From: Bacillota bacterium | Lineage (GTDB): Bacteria > Bacillota > Clostridia > Acetivibrionales > DTU013 | Assembly (NCBI GenBank): GCA_023435925.1 | Contig: JAEZLF010000125.1 | Location: 1 to 56,079, forward strand | Direction of reading: 5' to 3' | Length of the DNA: 56,079 nucleotides | In this document: positions 51,297 to 56,079 of the stretch, one piece after another | Layout: every line of letters starts with the position of its first letter | Numbering within the stretch: the stretch's first letter is position 1 | The notes under the pieces: generated by a model | The model's input: the letters and a program-made list of their open reading frames with translations, nothing else | Told to the model about the DNA's origin: nothing | Databases searched by the model: none | Translations under genes and position numbers: made by a program

Positions 51297-53382
51297 GGAT
51301 ACGCATAGTATTTAAAACGGCCAGCAGAGTGACACCCACGTCGGCGAAAACGGCTTCCCACATGTTTGCGGCACCTGCAGCGCCTAGTAAAAGAACAAGT
51401 ACTTTTACTGAAATAGCAAAGATAATATTCTGCATAGCGATTTTTCTTGTTACAGCAGCCACCTTAACAGCATCTACAAGCTTGGAGGGCTCATCGGTCA
51501 TCAGTACAATATCCGATGCTTCAATTGCTGCATCAGAACCTAGTCCGCCCATGGAAACTCCGATATCTGCTGAGGCCAGGACAGGGGCATCATTGATTCC
51601 ATCACCGACGAATATTGTCTGTCCGGATTCCTTCTTGATCTGATTAAACCATTCAACCTTGTGGTGAGGCAGTAGACCATAGTGGAATTCATCAAGCTTC
51701 AGTGCGTTTGCAATAGTTTGTGCAGGTCCGATGGAATCGCCGGTTAACATAATGATGCGGCGCAAACCGTTTTTTCTGAGTTCATTGACTGCTTTCATAG
51801 TATCCTTTCTCAGTGTGTCGGTTACATTAAGCCAGCCTTTGTAATCATTATTAACAGCTACATGTACAATAGTTCCGTCCGGATTAGTATTAGCAGCCGG
51901 ATGAACACCAAAACCTTTAATATATTCCAAATTTCCGACAGCAATGAGCTGACCGCGAGCAACAACTTTTACACCTTTTCCGGCAGATTCTTCACCACTT
52001 TCGATAGCAGCCTCATCAACCGGCTTACCATAAGCTCTGAGGATGGACTGAGCGATTGGGTGGGATGAATGAGCCTCTGCATATGCGGCATACTCCAACA
52101 GTTCTGCATCAGTACAGTTCACCGGAGATATGCCGGATACATTAAAAACGCCTTCTGTCAGTGTTCCTGTCTTGTCAAAAACGATGGTATCGGCTTTGTT
52201 CAATGCTTCTAAATAACTGCCGCCCTTCACAAGTATTCCGTTAGAGGATGCTTTTCCAATGCCGGCAAAAAAGGTGAGAGGAATCGAAACCACCAAAGCG
52301 CAGGGACAGGATATTACCAGGAATATCATAGCCCGATACAGCCATGTCTTGAAATCCATGCTTCCGGTCAGCAGCGGAGGCAAAACAGCTGTGAGAAATG
52401 CAGCCCCGGTTACAATAGGGGTATAATAGGCTGCAAATCGACTGATGAAGCTTTCCATCGGCGCTTTCTTCGATGCTGCGTCCTCCACCATTTCAAGGAC
52501 ACGGGTAATGGTGGATTGCTTGAGGGTATTGGTGGCTTCAACGGTAAGTAAGCCCGTTTTATTGATATATCCGCCGAGAATCTGATCTCTTGGGGCAACG
52601 GCCTTCGGCAGGGATTCGCCGGTAAGGGAAGAGGTATCCATGACGGACTCACCTTCGATAATCATGCTATCCACCGGTACGCGTTCACCCGGCTTAATGA
52701 GAAGGATATCACCGGACTTAACCTTCTCAGGCTCAACCCGGATTATACCGTCTTGTGTTTTTATATTGGCGAATTCAGGTCTGAGATTCATTAAGGCAGC
52801 GATAGAGCGCCTTGAATTATCAACCGCCATATCCTCCAGCAGCATTCCTACTTTATAAAACAGCATAACTGCAGCTGCTTCCGAGTATTGGCCGGTAGCC
52901 AGAGCACCGAGGGTTGCAATCGTCATCAATAAATTTTCATCAAAAATGTGACCTTTGGTGATATTGGTCACAGCCCGGATCAGTACGCTGCCACCGGCGG
53001 TAAGCCAGGCAAGAAGGAACAATATCAATGAAGGGACGGCATATTGGTCGGATATTATGCCTGCGGTAAAAAGCATAGCGCCTGTAATTAGCATGGCGGC
53101 ATCTTTTTTGAACTGTTTTGAAAACCTGGATGTCCCTGAGCTTTTTTTGCTATCGGTATTATTGATAACCTCCACATCAGGCTCAATACTTGTAACAACC
53201 TTAATTATATCAGAATTGAGCGAGTGAAGGGGGATATCCTGTTCAAATGCAACATTGAGCTTTTGGGTTGCAATGCTTAGACTTGCTGATTGGACCCCTT
53301 CCAGATTGCCAATTGCCTTTTCAATTTTTTGTGCACAATCAGCACAATTTAAACCATTCAGTTCAAACGTGGTTTGATTCAT
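51280..53382 (-). CDS. Heavy-metal P1B-type ATPase (Zn/Cd/Pb type exporter)
   Basis: 700 residues. One N-terminal metal-binding HMA domain (ELNGLNCADCAQKIEKA, with the Cys-x2-Cys site), then about eight membrane segments. The metal channel motif is CPC in VISCPCALVVS; the phosphorylation site is DKTGTLTEG, the nucleotide-domain His-Pro is in SSHPIAQS, and the hinge GDGINDAPVLA. A CPC motif with a C-x2-C HMA fits the ZntA/CadA group; the cation is inferred. The ATG at 53382 has AAGGAG 8 bases upstream; an upstream in-frame start near 53421 lies in the operator and is unlikely. It has its own promoter with an ArsR-type operator. Confidence 0.93.
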   Translation of the reverse strand: MNQTTFELNGLNCADCAQKIEKAIGNLEGVQSASLSIATQKLNVAFEQDIPLHSLNSDIIKVVTSIEPDVEVINNTDSKKSSGTSRFSKQFKKDAAMLITGAMLFTAGIISDQYAVPSLILFLLAWLTAGGSVLIRAVTNITKGHIFDENLLMTIATLGALATGQYSEAAAVMLFYKVGMLLEDMAVDNSRRSIAALMNLRPEFANIKTQDGIIRVEPEKVKSGDILLIKPGERVPVDSMIIEGESVMDTSSLTGESLPKAVAPRDQILGGYINKTGLLTVEATNTLKQSTITRVLEMVEDAASKKAPMESFISRFAAYYTPIVTGAAFLTAVLPPLLTGSMDFKTWLYRAMIFLVISCPCALVVSIPLTFFAGIGKASSNGILVKGGSYLEALNKADTIVFDKTGTLTEGVFNVSGISPVNCTDAELLEYAAYAEAHSSHPIAQSILRAYGKPVDEAAIESGEESAGKGVKVVARGQLIAVGNLEYIKGFGVHPAANTNPDGTIVHVAVNNDYKGWLNVTDTLRKDTMKAVNELRKNGLRRIIMLTGDSIGPAQTIANALKLDEFHYGLLPHHKVEWFNQIKKESGQTIFVGDGINDAPVLASADIGVSMGGLGSDAAIEASDIVLMTDEPSKLVDAVKVAAVTRKIAMQNIIFAISVKVLVLLLGAAGAANMWEAVFADVGVTLLAVLNTMRIRRYKL

Positions 53383-53403
53383 AGGCTGTCTCCTTATATC
53401 AAT

Positions 53404-53463
53404 ATATGAACAACTATTCATATGTTATACTCAAATAATAATACCATCATAGTATTATGTCAA
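53404..53463 (-). promoter_or_regulatory. Promoter and ArsR/SmtB-type operator of the metal ATPase gene
   Basis: On the minus strand, TTGACA (53463-53458) and TATTAT (53440-53435) are separated by exactly 17 bases. Between the promoter and the gene lies the palindrome ATATGAA-N6-TTCATAT (53404-53423), the form recognised by metal-sensing ArsR/SmtB repressors such as CzrA and CadC. No ArsR gene is in this window, so the regulator must be encoded elsewhere. The remaining 200 bases to the next gene show nothing. Confidence 0.85.
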
Positions 53464-53661
53464 GAGCAATCGTTAAAAATGTACAAGGAGAACCATAAGA
53501 AATGTAATCGTAAAAACGTAAAAGATATAAAGCATAGAAAGCTACACGAAACAAAATGATTAAGCGTTGTACAATGTATATCAAGCGTAATCTGTATACG
53601 ACACATCTCCTCTGAAAATTAACAAATAGCGTTACAAGATTGGGTTTTGAATGACTATTTA

Positions 53662-54551
53662 TTAGTCTGAAGAAAGATCAACAATATTTCCATCTGGCAA
53701 TAATGCCCTCATGAGAGTATGCATATCATCAAATTTTATTGTGCGTATTTGAATGCGCATTCCGAGGCGAGCTGCAAGATTATAGGCAAAATTCCTGCAA
53801 GCATCACTGTCGTACAACTGGATGGTAGTCAAATGCATCACATTTACCCCTTGTCTTTCAAGAATAGCTGATCGCATCACATCTCTGCCCTGCTCTGACG
53901 GGCTGTTGTGATACGCAAAGCTTTCATATTCACCGCCAACTTCGCCTGCTTGTAATAAAGGTCCACAAAGCAACGATTTTGTCCAAGACGTACCCGTGCT
54001 TCGCTTTTCAGTCTTATCTCATAATTGAAAACTGCGCCATTAAGACCGTAACCACCCAGAGCATTGGGGAGTGCTAAAATCATATAAGCTAGCGATTCCA
54101 TAATTGATGCTGAACCGTTTTCAATGTACTTCATCGCTCGTGCGGCTTTACGGTGTCCCCGGTGTCCTGTAGCCTTTGCAAGAAATGTATCGATCTTTTC
54201 TTTTGTTGTGATTGATACTGAAGGGTTTCCAGGTGGATGTGAACATAGCTGCAGACCCAGTAGGATAAGTCGGTGAATACTCAATTCACATGCAAGCTCC
54301 AGAAATATAAATTCTGGTGATGCAACTTTTCTACTTTTTCGGGTCATTACTGCACCAGTTGGAAGATCAAGTTCACATGAATGAACCTTTTTCCCATTCT
54401 TGCGAAATCGCGCATTATGCTCGGAGACCGTAATATGGGGTGATTCGGCCTCTGTAATTGTATAACCGAGGATAACTTCAATGTGCGGAATATCCCACAT
54501 TATGGCAGCGGAAGAATGACTTAAAAACTCTTTCATGTGATTATGGTACAT
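53662..54551 (-). pseudogene. Frameshifted Vsr/DUF559-like endonuclease-type gene
   Basis: Two overlapping frames read as one protein of about 295 residues if one base is restored near 53931. The first frame gives RCFVDLYYKQAKLAV, the second EYESFAYHNSPSEQGRDVMR and ends in a stop at 53662. Together they form a PD-(D/E)xK-like core (FVDLYY... EYES) similar to DUF559 or very-short-patch-repair-like nucleases that occur in abortive-infection-type loci of Actinobacteria. The N-terminal part (MKEFLSHSSAAIMWDIPHIE) looks truncated: only four codons upstream of the ATG at 54551 the frame enters a repeat element. No convincing ribosome site is present. A single sequencing error is an alternative to true decay. 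Confidence 0.65.
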
Positions 54552-54556
54552 CGGAT

Positions 54557-54860
54557 TGTGCAAAATTTCAACTATGGGGCAATAATATGGAAAATAATTG
54601 GATTATCTACATGATATGGTTACATAATGGGGTGCAAAGGTGGCATTATCGCACTTCACAATAGCAAAATAGTGCCCCAAACCTGCAAAATTGCACATTC
54701 ATCGAGATTTCGCGTGCTTCTGTGCAAAATTTCGACTAGGGGGCAATTATTTTGAAAATATATGGATTATTTGCACGATGAGGTTACATAACACTTGCTA
54801 TTGCAGCATTATGGCAACTTGCAATGGCATTACAGTGCCCCGAACTTGCAAAATTGCACA
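54557..54860. repeat. Two direct copies of a ~140-bp element with inverted ends
   Basis: Copies lie at 54557-54697 and 54721-54860, 164 bases apart. Each starts TGTGCAAAATTTC, with GGGGCAAT soon after, has GGATTAT and GGTTACATAA inside, and ends AGTGCCCC-AACCTGCAAAATTGCACA or a close variant. The ends of each copy are imperfect inverted repeats of about 25 bases. They resemble miniature transposable elements placed in tandem, or one element that duplicated. Neither encodes a protein that I would accept. Confidence 0.75.
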
Positions 54861-55035
54861 TTCGAACAGAGAGTCCCGTATAAGCGGAGAGAAGATATCG
54901 TCATAAAAATCTCCCCACGCACGCATCTTGCAAACGCCGATGTGCTAGCTGGTGTGGAAAATCTTCTTCGATATCCGACACTATAACGGGAAGCACCTTA
55001 TCAAGCTTCGTTTTAGCGACGGTGGCAATAGTGGT
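54861..55035. other. Non-coding gap between repeats
   Basis: Part of the 894-base gene-free stretch 54564-55457. A short frame ending at 54986 (IVIKISPRTHLANADVLAGV and a few more residues) reads smoothly but has no start signal and no recognisable family. It may be a remnant. Confidence 0.3.
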
Positions 55036-55114
55036 AATAATGCCGATGGTGAGATAGCGACAATAATGCCGATGGTGAGATAGCGACAATAGTGCCGATG
55101 GTGCAGATAGTGCC
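55036..55114. repeat. 26-bp tandem repeat, three units
   Basis: Units at 55036-55061 and 55062-55087 are identical (AATAATGCCGATGGTGAGAT and six further bases); the third at 55088-55114 differs in several positions. A fragment of the unit precedes them at 55024. Unlike the CRISPR pattern, there are no unique spacers. Confidence 0.85.
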
Positions 55115-55243
55115 AATAAAGCGAAGGCTATTAATTATACCGCGGATACCGTCTCTGTCGGCCTTGTATGCGGGATCTTGGGTGCAGAAGTTATCTCTTC
55201 AGGAGAAGTAAGAAATGTGAAACTACAATAAAGCTCTTAATAC

Positions 55244-55280
55244 TAAAAAACAATGCGTATCATGTGACTGATACGCATTG
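55244..55280 (-). terminator. Terminator of the lemA-like gene
   Basis: CAATGCGTATCA pairs perfectly with TGATACGCATTG around a 6-base loop; on the minus strand it is followed by six T. It lies 177 bases past the lemA stop, so the repeat array is transcribed as 3' untranslated RNA. Confidence 0.9.
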
Positions 55281-55300
55281 TAAATAGCACTGGTAAAATT

Positions 55301-55490
55301 TTATATACGATGCTGCTGCTTCAGATCGTTATTTGACTCGTAATGTCTCCGTTTTATATCATTATTTGACTTGTAATGTCTCCGCTTCAGATCGTTATTT
55401 GACTCGTGATGTCGCCGTTTCAGATCAAATTTGATTTGCTGTGTCGCCGCTACAGCTTTAAAATTTGATTTGAGGAGCTGCCGTTTCAGC
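55301..55490 (-). repeat. 33-bp tandem repeat, about six units, spanning the lemA stop codon
   Basis: On the minus strand the last 33 coding bases of the lemA-like gene (55490-55458, ending CAAATCAAATTTTAA) are the first unit. Further units are 55457-55424, 55423-55391, 55390-55358, 55357-55325, and a partial one to about 55301. The three central units are exactly 33 bases long, with about 27-31 of 33 positions shared between neighbours; identity falls off towards the gene. The common pattern is CTGAAACGG-AGACAT-ACGAG-TCAAATAACGAT. Confidence 0.85.
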
Positions 55491-56009
55491 TTCATCGGCT
55501 CTGAAGTAGGGTTCCTCCACAAAGTTGAACCTGTTGGCCAGGAGGCTGGAAGGAAACATCTGTATCGCGTTGTTGTATTCCATTGTTACATCATTATAGA
55601 ACTGACGAGCAAAACTGATTTTATCCTCGCTTTTTGTCAGCTCGCGCTGCAATTCCTGAAAGTTTGTATTGGACTTCAGCTCGGGATACGCCTCGGACAC
55701 CGCAAACAGCCTGCTAAGACCTTGTGAAAGCTCGTTGTTGGCGTTCATTGCATCCTGGTGTGAGCTAGCGGACATAAACTTCGTTCTTGCCTGCGTAACA
55801 GCTTCCAAAGTCTGGCGCTCATGGCTGGCATAGCCTTTCACGGTTTCCAGAAGATTCGGGATCAGATCAAATCTTCTTTTTAGCTGTACGTCGATCTGAC
55901 TCCAGGAGTTTTCCACCTTGCCGCGTTTCTTCACAAGACCATTATAGGTAGACATTATGAACAACGCGACCACAATGACAAGCACAACCAAAATAATTAC
56001 ATAAATCAT
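55458..56009 (-). CDS. lemA: LemA family membrane protein
   Basis: 183 residues. One N-terminal membrane segment (2-20) is followed by the standard LemA opening STYNGLVKKRGKVENSWSQI, then DVQLKRRFDLIPNLLETVKGY and the helical bundle with QELQRELTKSEDKISFARQFYND and FPSSLLANRFNF. LemA proteins place a short N-terminus outside and a helical domain inside the cell; the function is unclear, with links to membrane-stress and TPM-domain partners. AGAGAGGATG lies about 8 bases before the ATG. No TPM or HtpX partner gene is visible on either side; sequence to the right ends 70 bases later. The C-terminal 11 codons double as the first unit of a 33-bp repeat array. Confidence 0.93.
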   Translation of the reverse strand: MIYVIILVVLVIVVALFIMSTYNGLVKKRGKVENSWSQIDVQLKRRFDLIPNLLETVKGYASHERQTLEAVTQARTKFMSASSHQDAMNANNELSQGLSRLFAVSEAYPELKSNTNFQELQRELTKSEDKISFARQFYNDVTMEYNNAIQMFPSSLLANRFNFVEEPYFRADEAETAAPQIKF

Positions 56010-56079
56010 AAATATTCATCCTCTCTTAATAAAGTCTCCTTATATTCATCTGCCGGTAGTTACCGTACAGAGCAGTACC

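Noticed and set aside
54557..54860. Integron attC sites
   Set aside because: The inverted ends are AT-rich TGTGCAA types without the attC R/L box core, and there are no gene cassettes or integrase.
54795..54986. A 63-codon plus-strand frame in the repeat zone
   Set aside because: Its first half lies in the second transposon-like copy, and there is no ribosome site. I keep it only as a possible remnant.
55036..55490. CRISPR array
   Set aside because: Units are directly adjacent, diverged, and without unique spacers; no cas genes are present.
55301..55522. A 73-codon open frame on the minus strand across the lemA-end repeats
   Set aside because: It exists because the 33-bp repeat keeps one frame open; it overlaps the lemA end, has no ribosome site, and encodes only the repeated basic peptide.

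Overview
The window looks like a chromosomal segment of an anaerobic, spore-forming Bacillota, most likely a Clostridia relative. The reasons are a complete spoVA-type spore operon, strong GGAGG-type ribosome binding sites, frequent TTG and GTG starts, sigma-A-like promoters and typical clostridial families (YwaF-type membrane protein, WG-repeat lipoprotein, GH112 phosphorylase, CE7 esterase). I saw no rRNA, tRNA, CRISPR array, intact transposase or prophage. The species is an inference that I cannot fix from sequence alone.

Layout. 1-7.1 kb: an AraC-type regulator cut by the window edge, an EamA exporter, exonuclease III, a nuclease-helicase fusion, the ribosome-assembly GTPase EngB, a deoxyinosine glycosylase and a secreted SH3 protein. 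7.3-17 kb: envelope genes, namely a DUF218 protein, an HtrA protease, a MurA with the active-site Cys replaced by Asp, a Memo-like protein and a 1648-residue alpha-2-macroglobulin-like protein. 17-25.4 kb: CCA-adding enzyme, CE7 esterase, FabI, a thymidylate synthase-like protein, and a three-gene neighbourhood (serine-palmitoyltransferase-like PLP enzyme, SDR reductase, GT-B glycosyltransferase) that may make or decorate a lipid. 25.4-29.6 kb: repeats, then DUF1657-YetF-SpoVAC-SpoVAD-SpoVAEb-DUF1657, the arrangement known as spoVA2mob in heat-resistant Bacillus spores, followed by two tiny Cys-tailed membrane proteins on the other strand. 29.6-42.6 kb: GH112 phosphorylase, PspC, PHP phosphoesterase, WG-repeat lipoprotein, HD hydrolase, YwaF, a PP2C-TM-LysM protein, and an AraC/GH42 beta-galactosidase pair. 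42.8-45.8 kb: a BlaI/BlaR1-like operon with twin operators. 46.5-51 kb: heat-shock genes (CbpA-like DnaJ, ClpB) and a Gly/Pro-rich protein. 51.3-56 kb: a Zn/Cd P-type ATPase with an ArsR-type operator, a frameshifted endonuclease-like gene, a repeat-rich non-coding zone and LemA.

The most unusual signal is not a gene. At five loci (fabI, the PHP gene, the GH42 gene, clpB, lemA) the last bases of the coding sequence, including the stop codon, form the first unit of a degenerate tandem repeat of about 22-37 bp that runs on into the 3' untranslated region. A second non-coding family is a long AT-rich palindrome next to a GC-rich module, seen at 21.5 kb and 51.2 kb, with the module alone as a 43-bp tandem pair at 25.7 kb. 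A third is a pair of about 140-bp elements with inverted ends beside the broken nuclease gene.
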